Shown here: positions 9,972 through 21,339 of the stretch, one piece after another
How the letters are laid out: the number at the start of each line of letters is the position of its first letter
Position numbering within the stretch: position 1 is the first letter of the stretch
NCBI RefSeq assembly: GCF_041146795.1
Contig: NC_135187.1
Location: forward strand, 5,219,556-5,283,555
DNA: 64,000 nt
Origin: Maylandia zebra
Taxonomy: Eukaryota > Chordata > Actinopteri > Cichliformes > Cichlidae
Reading direction: 5' to 3'
The notes under the pieces: generated by a model
What the model was told of the DNA's origin: nothing
Seen by the model: the letters and a program-made list of their open reading frames with translations, nothing else
Databases searched by the model: none
Made by a program: the position numbers and the translations under genes

Positions 9972-11793
9972 ATGTGTCCCAATGCCTCGCTGCTCACCGA
10001 CACTCTCAAACCTGAGGATGACCAGGCAACTACGGTGGGCATCAATTCCATAGTGCACAATATCACCATCGTCCTCTTAATGCTCACCGTTGTGCTCGGA
10101 ATCACAGGGAACTCCATGGTGATCTGGGTGGCTGGCTTCAAACTTAAGGTGGATATAAAGTATATAATATGTTTCAAATACCTTCTGAGCTTGCCATTTA
10201 TCTTTTTAACAAAAGCTCTGTGAAAACAACAACAACAACAACTTGAGGTTAATATCTTGTTAAATCAAGAACCTGGTATAAAATCCTTCTTCTTGAATAC
10301 AAGATCTTGAATAATCATCAAATCTTGTATAATCTCTATTTTCGAGATTGGCTTATATCAGAACTTGATCAGGTTACTCTGGATCCTCCTTTGCTTCACA
10401 GGAAGCCTCCACGCTTAGTCTGGCTGTCCTATCTTCCTCACATCACCTGCAACTGGTCTTGGCAAATGGCCGCACCTCCCTTAGCTTACTTCTGTCAGAG
10501 ATTTCTTCCTGTTAAACGGGAGTTTTTCCATCCCACTGTCCTCATGTGCTTGCTTACGTCATCCACTTTCAGTGACATGTAGTCAGGATTTTGGAGAACT
10601 ACATGGATGCATGTGTGGGGTGGATGAAAACCCCTCTCATCCCTCTGAGTGGAATCGTGTTCGCAGAGCATGAATCTGCTGTAGCCTTCGCAAAGTGACG
10701 CTCTGGTGTGCAATGGCTTCTTTGTGGTTGAGTTCTAAACGCGCAGATATTTGAACTGACACACACCAAATGTAACTTCATATGTGGTAATAATACCTAA
10801 ACCTGTAAAATTATCTTATCTGCTTGTGGTTATATCTTTTTTAACACACTGCTTTTGACATAAATAAATTGGCATAGATAACATCCCAGTCAGGTTACTT
10901 GCTTCTTCCATTTTTTCTATTTTTTTTCTTCCTCTTATCTCTTTTCCATCTTTTATTTTCTTCTGCCTCAACAGCTGACGGTCACCAATGTGTGGCTGGT
11001 GAATTTGGCGATAGCAGACCTGATCTTCTGCTTCACACGAATCTTCTCTCTCACTAAGCTGTTCTTGTCAGACCACTGGCCTTTTGGCCTCTTCCTCTGT
11101 AAGTTCACCGGCTTCTTCAAATACACCAACATGTTCTGCTCTGTGTTCCTGCTGGCTGTGATCAGTCTGGATCGAATGGTCTGCATCTGGTGGCCAGTCT
11201 TCACAAAGCGCCGACGCACCCTGTCGGCAGCGAGGGTGGTGGCAGTCTGCGTCTGGATTGCAGCGATCCTCTTCAGCATTCCCTACTTCATCCATCGCCA
11301 AATGTACATGGACAACAACAACCTGACTAAATGTTCTGTGAACCCGAAAGAGAAGGCAGAGGGGTACAACAGCACCAAAGTTGCTCTCTACTCCATCCGC
11401 TTCCTGTGTGGCTTCATATTTCCTTTTATGGTCATTCTAATCTGTTATACCTTGGCTGGGGTGGGAATCCGACGCACCCGTCTGTCAGGGAAGTCCCGCC
11501 CTCTGCGTGTAATAGCATGTTTGGTCATTGCCTTCTTCCTGTGCTGGGCACCTTATCACTGCCTCCAACTTGTGAGAATGATCAATGGTGATAATGATGT
11601 GATGAAAATCTGGTTTACTGTAGCACAGAGCATTGCCTATTTTAACAGCTGTGTGAACCCACTGCTGTACTTTTGCATGGGGCTAAAATTGAGGGATAGG
11701 TTTAAAAACAGTCTGATGGGAGTTTATACAAGGGCTCTGACAGATTATACAGGTGGCCAAATTACTCCGTGCACTGATCAGTCTTTGGATTGA
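9972..11793 (+). CDS. FPR-like chemoattractant receptor 1 (class A GPCR); exons 9972-10148 and 10975-11793
   Basis: Two coding exons give a 331-residue seven-helix receptor. Exon 1 (59 aa) has an N-terminal NAS glycosylation site and TM1 with GITGNSMVIW. It ends KLK at a gtggat donor. Exon 2 starts after cctcaacag with LTVTNVW and joins at phase 0, reproducing the FPR/CMKLR1 TM1-ICL1-TM2 spacing. Visible motifs: NLAIAD (TM2), Cys in FLCKF pairing with ECL2 Cys (LTKCSV), SLDRM in place of DRY, RLSGKSRPLR (ICL3), FFLCWAPYH (TM6), FNSCVNPLLYF (TM7). ECL2 carries NLT and NST sequons. The exon-1 acceptor (ccttctcag) lies seven bases before the ATG. The role of the family is leukocyte chemotaxis at the plasma membrane through Gi proteins; the ligand is unknown. 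FPR fits better than C3AR or CMKLR1, but orthology is not established. Confidence 0.92.
10340..10580 (+). repeat. Interspersed fish repeat in intron of gene 1
   Basis: It includes a TTTCTTCCTGTTAAACGGGA segment. Reverse-oriented relatives with TTTTAACAG followed by a GAAAC-containing segment occur at about 20740-20860 and 34970-35040. I recognise it as a recurrent teleost repeat but cannot name the family. Confidence 0.55.
10877..10902 (+). other. Conserved intronic block before exon 2 (gene 1)
   Basis: ATAACATCCCAGTCAGGTTA and the following CTTGC recur 49-77 bases before the second coding exon of genes 1, 2, 3 and 5 (10877, 18450, 26914, 53613), with few changes. The rest of the introns has diverged. 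Confidence 0.5.
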
Positions 11794-12219
11794 AGCTCTG
11801 TGTTTACAACAATCTTGTAAAAGCAGAAAGGAGTTTGACAGCAGTGGGTGCAAAGTTTTTTTTGAGTAATTGTGATGCTCGGAAGATTACGTGTCCATTT
11901 TTTAGTTTTTAACAAATGTAAACTGGAGTGCAGACACTTTGATCTGTCTGTTACTACACAGGAAATCAAATTATTATTATTTTTATTACTTTCATTGTAT
12001 TGTGAAGAAGGCACCAAGATCGTAAATGTTGCTCAAAAAATGTACATATGTATATAATATGTTATAGATCTTGATTTTTTTCTTTAACATAGTAGACCAT
12101 TTTTTAAATGCCTTCAAATTTATGAAAGAGTATTATTCTTTGATATCTATTGTCCATCAATGCAACTTGTAATCTCTATGACTGTTGGAACAATTTACTC
12201 AAACAATATCTAAAAATCA

Positions 12220-12225
12220 AATAAA
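12220..12225 (+). terminator. Candidate poly(A) signal of gene 1
   Basis: AATAAA about 430 bases after the stop codon, followed by a TG-rich stretch. The 3' UTR in between shows no other feature. Confidence 0.5.
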
Positions 12226-12639
12226 TTATGTATATGTATATATTCGTGTCTCTGTGTGTGTGGTTTCAAAGTTCGTCTCATAACCATCTGACGCCTGACA
12301 TACAGTTTTTATGTTATTTGGGGCCGTTACTACTGAAACGTTTCCACACACACTACTGAAAACCAAGGCGTTTCAGGTGAACAGGACAGTGACCAAAGAC
12401 AAACTAGCATATTTCAAAATGCAGATAAGTGCTAAGGCCTAAGCCTCAGCAGATACCATCAGAACTCTGTTGAATCCAACAGCTATGGGGCAGCAACCTG
12501 TTGCAGCTACAAGTGTGGATGTGCTGGATAGTCATCACTGATCAATGGCCATGAGCACCATTCACACAGAGTTGGGGAATCGCTACAATCACAGCATTGT
12601 AAGATGGTGAATGATGTACCCAATGCCCAATATATTTTC

Positions 12640-12790
12640 TCAGAAATGACGGATTTATGTGACTGAGGACATCATTTCCTGTTTGATTTCAGAAACCACA
12701 TTTTTACTCAACAGCTCTTTTCTTTTGAAATGCTACTGTTTTTGCCTCCACTGGTAAAATCTCTGGTAAAGAGATTTATGTTCAAATGTG
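12640..12790 (+). other. Stray copy of a receptor 5' block (relic of a duplicated unit)
   Basis: GAAACCACATTTTTACTCAA followed by CAGCTCTTTTCTTTTGAAAT closely matches 13316-13370, which lies 3' of the gene 2 non-coding exon, and more weakly 31670-31740 and 50410-50470. Here it lies upstream of the gene 2 promoter module with no receptor exon attached. It is probably left from a lost or rearranged tandem copy. Confidence 0.45.
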
Positions 12791-12978
12791 CCACGTCCCC
12801 ACTGTCTGTGTTCAACATTTTCATCTTTATATTATTCTTGTGACTTGAGCTAATCCTGCAGGATCTAACAGCCATCTATGTGTGTGAGTGACAAACGGGC
12901 AAGTGATATAAGTGTGTTTCTGTGTAAACTAAAGTGACACAACGCTATGCAAAAACCAGGACAAAGTCAGAAACAGTG

Positions 12979-12990
12979 AAAAAAGGAAGC
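12979..12990 (+). promoter_or_regulatory. PU.1/ETS-like box upstream of receptor gene 2
   Basis: AAAAAAGGAAGC, preceded by ACAAAGTCAGAAACAGTG, aligns with the boxes upstream of genes 1, 3 and 5. Confidence 0.4.
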
Positions 12991-13009
12991 TGTGTGCGTG
13001 TGAGTGACA

Positions 13010-13141
13010 TAACAGAAACTAACGGTAATAAAGCTATAGTTCCCATGACAGACATCGTTAGATTGCCTTTTCACTTCTTCCTCTTATCACTAAGACTGAA
13101 GCAGCTCACCACAGCTCTGTGAGAGCAGTTTAATATTTCAG
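13010..13141 (+). other. Predicted non-coding first exon of receptor gene 2
   Basis: It shares TAACAG...TAACGGTAATA, CACTTCTTCCTCTTATCACTA and AAGACTGAAGCAGCTCA segments with the other 5' modules. It ends TTTCAG before a gtaagaaa donor (13142), as in gene 3 (ggtaagaaa). Confidence 0.55.
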
Positions 13142-13829
13142 GTAAGAAAATAATTCTGGGTTAGATTTCTCTTATCAGATTGTTGTTTGATATTTGGACT
13201 GTGGTCAGGTGATGGGATTTGATTTTTGTGCCATTCATGGTTTTGTCCACTACACCGGAATGCGAATAACAAAATATTTTCACAGAACTTACAAAGGATT
13301 CCCTCTTTGATTGCAGAAACCACATTTTAACTTAACAGCTCTTTTCCTTTGAGCTGCTACTGTTTATTAACTTTCTGAACAAATCTTGTTTTTACCAACA
13401 ACAGTGTTGTTAACATCTTTATCTTATCTTTTTGGCTCTTTGGGGGAATTTTATGTCATTTAGGACTACTGTAGAACATTATTTACTCCTTTAAGCTCTC
13501 ACAGCAAGAGTTTTTAAAAAAAAAAATCTTGCATTAACCTCCAAACATGTAGAAAGTGTCATGAAAAAAGAATTCCTAAATCTTTGGAAACTCTAGCTGA
13601 AAGGACTGATATTTAATTTCCAACTCCTATGAAGACTGGAGAAGAATGTTTTCAACTACAAATAATCCATCAGTCAGGGTTGAACCTTGAAAGAGGCTGT
13701 ACTTTTTTTTTTACAATGCTTACAAGTAATCGATGTGCAATTGTGAGCAGTGTAAGGAGCACCCATATGTAGGGCAAGAAGTCCCCTCATATGAAGCAAA
13801 GTAGAAGCCGGTCACAGCCAGCTGGCTGG

Positions 13830-14820
13830 TGTGAGGTGTGGATGAATGCGGACAACGAAGGTGGGACTGAACTTAGCAAAAAGTGAGCCTTTATTGTGGC
13901 TGATGAGAAACATAAATGAAATGAGGAAACCAGCTAGATGAGAACTAACATAAAAACTTAAACCGGGAAGAACTAAATGCATGGAACCTGAAATACTTGG
14001 AGGCATGGAGACACATAGAAAACTGTGCCGGACAAACACAGGGAAACTCGCACAATATATAAACTTGAGGGTGACGAGGGAACACATGGGAGCGCAGCTG
14101 GGACAGTAGACATAATGACATCGCAAAGTAACACAGAACACACTGAACACGGGATGAAAGACTGTCAAAATAAAACAGGTAATATACTGGGAGGAAGACT
14201 AAAACACACAGGTTTGACACTGGGACCTGGGGGAGAACAAACATGAGGACAAACAGACTGAGAAGATGGAGAGGGTGAGAGAACAAGGTGGGCTGGGGAG
14301 AAAACACATGGATGCACATGACAGACAGGAGAGACATGGTAGTGGGTGGCTGTGGCTCAGATGGTAGAGCAGATCAGCTACTGATTGGAAGGTTGGTGGT
14401 TTGATCCTTGGCTTCCCCAGTCTGCATGCCAAATATCCTTGGGCAAGATACTAACCCCAAGTTGCCCTCTGATGCATTCATCAGAGTGTGAATGTGTGTG
14501 AATGTAGATTAGTTTGCACTTGAGTTTAGAAGTGCTCGTATGAGTGGGTGTGAATGAGGCATGTTGTATACAGCGCTTTGAGTACTCCGGGAGAGTAGAA
14601 AAGTGCTATATGAGAATCAGTCAATTTACCATGGTGTGAAACACAAGGATGGGAACAGAAAAGGGAAACGAGATACAGAGGGAGGGGGCAAGAGATGTGA
14701 AGTAAGGCACAAACATGACTGAGGACACATAAACAAAGGACAAGACAGACTCTCACAGGAAACACAGGGATGATAGAGAAAGAAGGGGAAATTAACACAA
14801 TAAAACATAAACTAGGCATA
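13830..14820 (-). repeat. Unclassified interspersed repeat (about 700 bp) carrying a SINE insertion
   Basis: This is a low-complexity-looking block rich in ACACA/GGGA. Its minus strand is T/C-rich (GTGTTCCCACATG-type). Related copies lie at 23575-23990 (minus) and 49555-50040 (plus). The copies end near CCAGGATCATGACAG-type sequence, which hints at an LTR-like terminus. Translated frames in these copies are biased artefacts. Unclassified. Confidence 0.5.
14341..14629 (+). mobile_element. tRNA-derived SINE
   Basis: The head contains Pol III boxes: A-box-like TGGCTCAGATGG and B-box-like GGTTTGATCC. The tail CAGCGCTTTGAGTACTCCGG...AAAAGTGCTATATG matches the SINE at 43218-43508. CATGGT flanks both ends (14335-14340 and 14630-14635) as a short target duplication. 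It lies inside the repeat spanning 13830-14820. Confidence 0.8.
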
Positions 14821-14994
14821 CAAGAAAACTTTGCCTCCAGTTAAGTTGGTTCTATGTTTCTGACTGTAAAATTGGAACTTAACCTATCTTTAAAATGCAA
14901 AAAGTCACAAAAACTGCTGGGTGCTTCCTGTTAAGTCATGAGAGACATGCTGAGTAACTGTTTTTTTTTCTGTTCTGTCGTTTTCAGCCACACA

Positions 14995-17900
14995 ATGTTT
15001 CCCAATGCCTCTCTTCCCACGCACATACTCACCTTTTCTAAGGATGACCAGGCAACTAAGGTGGTGAGTTCTGGCTTGGTCAATGTCAGCATCATCCTGT
15101 ACACGCTCACTGTTGTGCTTGGCATCACAGGAAACTCCATAGTGATCTGGGTTGCTGGATTCAAGCTTAAGGTAGATATAAAGTGCAGAATATGTTTGAA
15201 ATACCTTCTGAGATCGTCAGTAATCTGTTTAACAAATGCTCACTGAAAAAAAATCAGATTTATTCTGCACCCCATTTTACAACTCCCCACAAAGCAGCTT
15301 CAGCAAAGACAGTAAATATACCACTCTGCAATAGCAAACTGTGACCTTCAGTCAAGTAAAGGTGACAGCCACGATTTTTGTTACCTGTGCAAAACATGTG
15401 CAGAAAAACTGTAACCAGGATACTTTATATCAATATTTCCCAACCTTTTTGAGCCACGCACATATTTCACATTGGAAACATCACACGGCACACCACCAAA
15501 CAAAAACGTCACGAAAAGCATATTGATAATATTTCCCTGTGTACCATGAATAGCAGAATTGGCTCAGTTTGTCCCCAATATACCTTTTTTGCTTTCTTGT
15601 TCACTACTCATGCTAGGGCCTTCATCTGGATTGGAATTTTCTCCAGGAGCCAGGATAGATTGACTGCTTTTCTTTTCAAATATTTATCTATTGCTACTAT
15701 GCGCTGGTCGTTTCACAGCATGACCATCATGTAATTCCTTCTTTGTCATCTTCTGTTTTACTGGCAGTTGGCAGCCCGTTTAATTAGAGTATATACTTTT
15801 ACTGCCCTCTAGTGGAAAATAATGTAATTGTTCTGCCCATTACTCACACCAAATGCTTAGAGTACTAATCAGGTGGAACCAGATGGCAGACCTGATCATT
15901 TCTCAGGGCACACCTATGTGTCACATCACAGTGGTTGGGGAACACTGCTTTGTAATATAGGGCTGGGGTTGGCAACCCACGGCACATGTGCCACAGCTGG
16001 CACACAAAGGGTTAACCGATGGCACGACCATAGCTGGACTGGTAGTGCCATCAGGCATGGGCCAATGGTGATTTTTAATTTTTACGGGCCTATGGTTTTT
16101 GTTTTGTATGTTTGTTTGTTTTGTTTGGGGGGGCTGTAACTGTATTAAAATAACTCAGTTGTTTGGTGGTGGCTACGGCGGAGCTTCCACAGGGGCCAGC
16201 AGGTGGATGAGGGAAAGGGGAGGCAGGAGGAGGAGAGACCCGAGGCGGCCGCCGGTCCTAGTGTCAGGTGAACTGAACTTCAGGTAAGAAGTTATGACCT
16301 GCAGTCTATCTGGGTCAGATTTAAACCAAGTTTAGGTGGAGTTTATTTTTGTTGTGCTGACTTTTTACAGTCAGTTACAATAACTCGTACTGTGAAGCTA
16401 GCATGACGGAGTTTCTATACAGCTGGGTGGGCGCTATGATGTTACTGATAGTGAACTTTATTTTATTCATAAGGTTCATTAGTAGAGTTGCCAACCGTCA
16501 TGTAAAAAACAGAATCGTCTCGTATTCAGAGAAAATATTAAACGTTTTGTATTGAGCAGAAAAGAAACACAGTTTGTACTTAAGCTACAATGGAAAAAAG
16601 ACACAAAGCTGGAGTCATCCTGTCTTTACGGTGCACAGCTGCCTCTTCTTCTCTCATTCTCTCCCCCTCCCTCTCCTGTTTCTACTTCAATCATGAAACT
16701 GATCAATGATCAGCTGATCGGCTTTTCTCTCTTGTTTGTTTATCGCCCACTTTGCGTCAGAAACAGGAAACCGGCGGATGTCGCGCCAAACAACAGCAGC
16801 ACGTTTAAGCTTGATCAACTGTTGTTAGAATTTATTTAATATTAATTTCTAGTATCAGCTGATGTTTGCTGGAGCCACAGCTGTAAAGCTGCTGGTCATG
16901 ATGTCGGTTTGGATATCTGGTGAGAGGGAAACATGAAGATGAAACCAGGAGATGTCCTTACTGAATCATCAGAGCTGAACAGGTGATGGAGAAACAGGTT
17001 TACCTTTTAGGTCACATGAATGAGTTGAAGGGAAGTTATGAACTGTTTCTGAGAGACAAATAACCCCAGGACCCTTTTCTAAGTAGCTGACAGCTGGTAA
17101 CTGTGCAGGGGTGGGTCTAGCAAAGTTTTGCCAGGGGGCCAGGTTGGGCATTAACTGGGAGAGGGGGGCACAAAGAAATACTTTTCTTTCTTATTCTCAT
17201 TTAAAATGTCTAGTTTTTAATAGATAATTATCTGAATCTTACGACCAACGTTTTTATCTGATGTAAAATGTATAGAAATCATACATATACCAACAAGACA
17301 GTGTACGTGACTGTCACAACAGCGTTCATTTTCATTCAAAGGCTTTCTGGTTTTTCCTATAATACCTGGTGGGCTGGTCTCTAGTCAAAATGCCTGGGCC
17401 GATTTTCTGTCCCAGTCCAACCCTTGGCACGGCATGCAGTGAATTAATCTGAGAGGGTGCAATAAAAAATATATTCAGGAACTGTGCGCTCAGCACCGCG
17501 GAAGTACATGCCTACATCCATAGACTCGAGACAGAATTCACAATGCACTTTCAGGACTTTCAGGTCTATGGACCAATGTTTTCTTTTCTGATCAAACCAG
17601 AAAGGTTTAATGAGCAGCTGGATTTGTCTGGCATTAACTGGCTGCACACAGAGGATATCAAAATGCAGCTGATTGAACTGAAAAGCTTGACTCTGTGAGG
17701 GTCAAAGTTTGCAGAACTATGAACGCAGCTGGAATCCATAGCTGTGCGTGTTCATGGAGCTGCATTTTCACCTGCTGGACATCACTACCTGACAAGTTTA
17801 ACTGTCTTCAGAACATTGCGGATGCCTTATTGACTGTATTTTTCATTGGTATGAGGAGACCTTAAATTTGCATTTGCATGTTCTGTTGTACAGTTCTTGT

Positions 17901-19370
17901 TATGGATAAAAAGTTTTGTTTTTTTGTTTCCAAATAGCTGATAACTATTTGCTTATAGCTGCCAACATCTGCGAACAAATATTATTATTTAAAGTTGTTC
18001 TATATAGTGTTTAACTGTTAATATAGACCATTATTACATTTATTGCTAATGCAATCATATGGCACATTAACTTCTGAGGAAATTTTAGTTGGCACTCATC
18101 ATCAGAAAGGTTGCCGACCCCTGATAAATTGTACGGTAAAGACCGTACAATAATAGAGAGAAAACCCTGACAATCAGATGTCTGGACACAAAGACTATAA
18201 TTGGGGATGAGGGGAAAGAGAAGTGAAGGGAGGAAGGAGATAGGATAGCATGAGAGAGAGCCAGAGTTTAAAGCAGTGAGAAACTCCAGGCCTCGAGGGC
18301 CACTGTCCTGCAGCTTTTAGATGTCACCCTGTTTCAAAACACCTGAATCAAATGATTAGTTCATTACCAGGCCTCTGGAGAACTTAAAGATTGTGTGTTT
18401 ATGTGTTTTTAATGTTTTCAATGGCTTTTAACATAAAGAAATCTCCACAGATAACATCCCAGTCTGGTTACTTGCATCTAGCAAATGTGAGCTTCTGTTT
18501 GTCTTCCTCTTGTCTCTTTTCCATAGTATTTTTTTTCTTCTTCCTCAACAGCTGACGGTCACCAATGTGTGGTTGGTGAATCTGGCGATAGCAGACCTGA
18601 TCTTCTGCTTCACACGAATCTTCTCTCTCACTCGGCTGTTCTTGTCAGACCACTGGCCTTTTGGCCTCTTCCTCTGTAAGTTCACCGGCTTCTTCAAATA
18701 CACCAACATGTTCTGCTCTGTGTTCCTGCTGGCTGTGATCAGTCTGGATCGAATGGTCTGCATCTGGTGGCCAGTCTTCACAAGGCGCCGACGCACCCTG
18801 TCGGCAGCGAGGGTGGTGGCAGTCTGCGTCTGGATTGCAGCCATCCTTTTCAGCATTCCCTACTTCATCCATCGACAAACTTACATAGACAACAACAACC
18901 TGACTAAATGTTCTGTGGACTCGATTGAGAAGGCAGAGGGGTACAACAGCACCAAAGTTGCTCTCTACTCCATCCGCTTCCTGTGTGGCTTCATATTTCC
19001 TTTTATGGTCATTCTAATCTGTTATACCTTGGCTGGGGTGGGAATCCGACGCACCCGTCTGTCAGGGAAGTCCCGCCCTCTGCGTGTAATAGCATGTTTG
19101 GTCATTGCCTTCTTCCTGTGCTGGGCACCTTATCACTGCCTCTTAATGGTGAAGATGGTGGACAATAATATTGCACTGTTGAAAATCTTGTACCCTGTAG
19201 CAATGGGCATTGCCTACTTTAACAGCTGTGTAAACCCGCTGCTGTACTTTTGCATGGGTCTAAAAATGAGTGAGGGATTTAGACAAGGTCTAATGAAAAT
19301 TTATAGAAGGGCTCTGTCAGATGATATGGATGTCCAAATTACTCAGTGCACTGAACATTCTTTGGACTGA
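14995..19370 (+). CDS. FPR-like chemoattractant receptor 2 (class A GPCR); exons 14995-15171 and 18552-19370
   Basis: The product is 331 residues. Exon 1 (59 aa: MFPNASLPTH..., TM1 GITGNSIVIW) follows a gttttcag acceptor seven bases before the ATG and ends KLK at gtagat. Exon 2 (272 aa) starts LTVTNVW. Motifs: NLAIAD, SLDRM, ECL2 LTKCSV, SRPLR, FFLCWAPYH, FNSCVNPLLYF. The 3.4-kb intron is swollen by nested hAT elements. From TM2 to TM6 it is almost identical to gene 1, with 216 identical bases at 18927-19142. Its ECL3/TM7/C-tail instead resembles genes 3 and 4 (VKMVDN...YPVA). This suggests gene conversion. Family role and ligand uncertainty are as for gene 1. AATAAA at 19477 is a plausible poly(A) signal. 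Confidence 0.92.
15431..15947. mobile_element. Non-autonomous hAT element in gene 2 intron
   Basis: The ends CAATATTTCCCAACC and GGTTGGGGAACACTG are imperfect inverted repeats. They are flanked by CTTTATAT / CTTTGTAA, an 8-bp duplication with two mismatches. No transposase is recognisable. Confidence 0.7.
15963..18123. mobile_element. Second hAT element in gene 2 intron
   Basis: The right end reads GGTTGCCGACCCCTG and the left end CTGGGGTTGGCAACCC, imperfect inverted repeats of the CAGGGGTCGGCAACC type. Subterminal GGCACA/TGCC motifs are repeated. Another hAT-like insertion (about 16034-17420) lies inside. No intact transposase is present. Confidence 0.65.
16034..17420. mobile_element. Nested hAT-like element
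   Basis: Left CTGGACTGGTAGTGCC...GGCATGGGCC and right GGCCGATTTTCTGTCCCAGTCCAA are imperfect inverted ends within the larger hAT. A GC-rich exon-like piece (16170-16280, ending AGGTAAGAAG) resembles the untranslated exon of fish hAT elements. No clear target duplication was seen. Confidence 0.45.
18275..18390 (+). mobile_element. Truncated copy of the hAT MITE found at 53017
   Basis: AACTCCAGGCCTCGAGGGCC and AAATGATTAGTTCATTACCA match the left half of the MITE at 53017-53242; the right half is absent. Confidence 0.65.
18450..18475 (+). other. Conserved intronic block before exon 2 (gene 2)
   Basis: ATAACATCCCAGTCTGGTTA plus CTTGC, 77 bases before exon 2; the counterpart of 10877-10902. Confidence 0.5.
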
Positions 19371-19476
19371 AGCTCTGGGTTGAAACACAGCACTGTTGCT
19401 GTGCCAAAAAAAGAGTCTGACAGCAGTGGGTGTAGCTAATCTTTGTGTTTCTCTGATTTATCCTAAAGCTCAGAAG

Positions 19477-19482
19477 AATAAA
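19477..19482 (+). terminator. Candidate poly(A) signal of gene 2
   Basis: AATAAA about 110 bases after the stop codon. The flank to 19770 holds nothing else I recognise. Confidence 0.5.
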
Positions 19483-19773
19483 TTTCCATGTTTTGATCAA
19501 TCTGTTGTGATTTCTCAACGCAAACCATTGTAATGCAATTAAAATGAAAATGCTTTACACTAAGATTAATATACTTGATCTTATATATAGTTACTGTAAC
19601 AAAAAACTGATTTTTATATATATGTGTGTGTGTGTGACGTTACTTTGTTTTTTGTCGAATGCACATACTGCCTGTGTATGAAGTAGGGACTACAATTTAT
19701 AAATGCAATGAGTGCATACAAATTCTTTGTCTAAATATTAATAACACAAATTAATAACAGTCTACACCATTAA

Positions 19774-20010
19774 ATCAAATCAAATCACTTTTATTGTCAC
19801 ATCACATGTGCAGGTACATTGGTACAGTACATGTGAGTGAAATTCTTGTGTGCGAGCTTCACAAGCAACAGAGTTGTGCAAAATACAATAATGTAAACAA
19901 GCAAAATAAAAGAATGGCTACATCTGAAACTAATAAATATATGTACAATATATAATAGTATATGCATTTCTGGATATGCATTTCTGGATGTATATACTAA
20001 ATGTTTTTCT

Positions 20011-20048
<38 letters not shown>

Positions 20049-20095
20049 ACATATTTTACAAATTAAATAGAGTAAAGAATAAAATAAAATATATT
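19774..20095 (-). mobile_element. 5'-truncated LINE copy (3' UTR only)
   Basis: AAATCAAATCAAATCACTTT-TATTGTCAC and the following sequence match the 3' end of the LINE at 5869-8250, including the GT tract (about 20013-20046). No coding part remains. Confidence 0.85.
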
Positions 20096-20463
20096 TAGAC
20101 TGTTAACGGATACAACTCTCCTGGATCAATGCTTAACTCTCCCTTGAGTGCCTGAAAATACATTTTAACAGCTTTACCTGACAGTGAAAGTCAGGGTTAG
20201 ACTGGATATATTGTATGCATTTTGGTGCTTGAGGCATTAACAATAGGGAAACTATACTTCCTTTTTGTAGGATTCCCCATTATTATCCTCTGCATGCACA
20301 CCTGGGACAGGAGTCTGTTCCAGGAAGCATAATCAACGTACTTCAACTCCAAAATAAGTAACTCTGAATTATCAGCTCCAGAACTGATCAGAGTTTGTTC
20401 CGTCCTGTTCACCCTGGGTGAAGCACATGCATGAGTAGAGAAAAAATGACATCATCAGTGAAG

Positions 20464-20466
<3 letters not shown>

Positions 20467-20520
<54 letters not shown>
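20467..20520 (+). repeat. (CA)n microsatellite
   Basis: About 27 uninterrupted CA units. Confidence 0.97.
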
Positions 20521-20523
<3 letters not shown>

Positions 20524-20649
20524 TCACCATGGCAATCAGACAGAAAGAAACAACAACAACAAAACATTGGACTCATTTCACCCCAATTTAACTGGATGTT
20601 CTGCTGTGTGTGTATGGTGAGTATAGTGCCAACTCCAGCTGCCTTAAGG

Positions 20650-20890
20650 TGCTTTATATTATTAGGCAGTTACCCTACACTGATACAGAGAAAGTCCCAA
20701 TAATCAGATAAACCCCACTATGAGCAAGCATTTTGTGACAGTGGGCAGGAATAAAACTCTCTTTTAACAGGAAGAAACTTCTGGCAGAACCAGACTCAGG
20801 GAGAGGCGGCCATCTGCCACGACCAGTTAGAGATAAGGTGTGGAAAATGGGACAAAAGACATGCTGTGGAAGAGAGCCAGAGGTTATTAA
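20650..20890 (-). repeat. Interspersed fish repeat
   Basis: TTTTAACAGGAAGAAACTTC and CAGAACCAGACTCAGGGAGA belong to the family also seen at 10340-10580 and about 34970-35040. Function unknown. Confidence 0.55.
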
Positions 20891-21339
20891 CAACTATTAA
20901 GGCATGGGTTTAAATGGGTAAGAACATTTTTCTACTCTCATTTTGGTTTTCCTTGTTTTGATATATTAAGCAAGACTATAAGAAAGACTATATGCAAAAA
21001 TGGTTTTAGAGTTTTATTTAGCTAACAGAAAGAAGGCAGATGTTTGCAGAAGTTTCTAGTGCCTTCAGCATAGTCTAGTTGCTGAAGGCATTGCTGGAGT
21101 CAGTCACCTCCCAGGACTTTAGTTTCTGCTTAAAATATGATTATTTTCTATGCACATACTGATGACATTCCCTATTGAGCCTTCTGCCTAAACAGAACCC
21201 CTTCCATCCTTTCCATCTGTAAGTAGGCCACTCAGTCCTGAGATTTTACCTACAAAAATCTCACTCTTCAACAGAGCGGATGAAAATGGGCGGATGGATG
21301 GATGGATGAATCAACTTTCCATTGCTGGATGCCAATTAA

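Noticed and set aside
10968-11301. Antisense frames of 77-152 residues opposite the start of receptor exon 2 in genes 1-4
   Set aside because: They recur because the sense coding sequence is conserved and GC-rich; no promoter, splice or family support.
13812-14337. Leu/Phe/Ser/Cys-rich minus-strand frames resembling membrane proteins
   Set aside because: They lie in an interspersed T/C-rich repeat and recur in its other copies without conserved start or residues.
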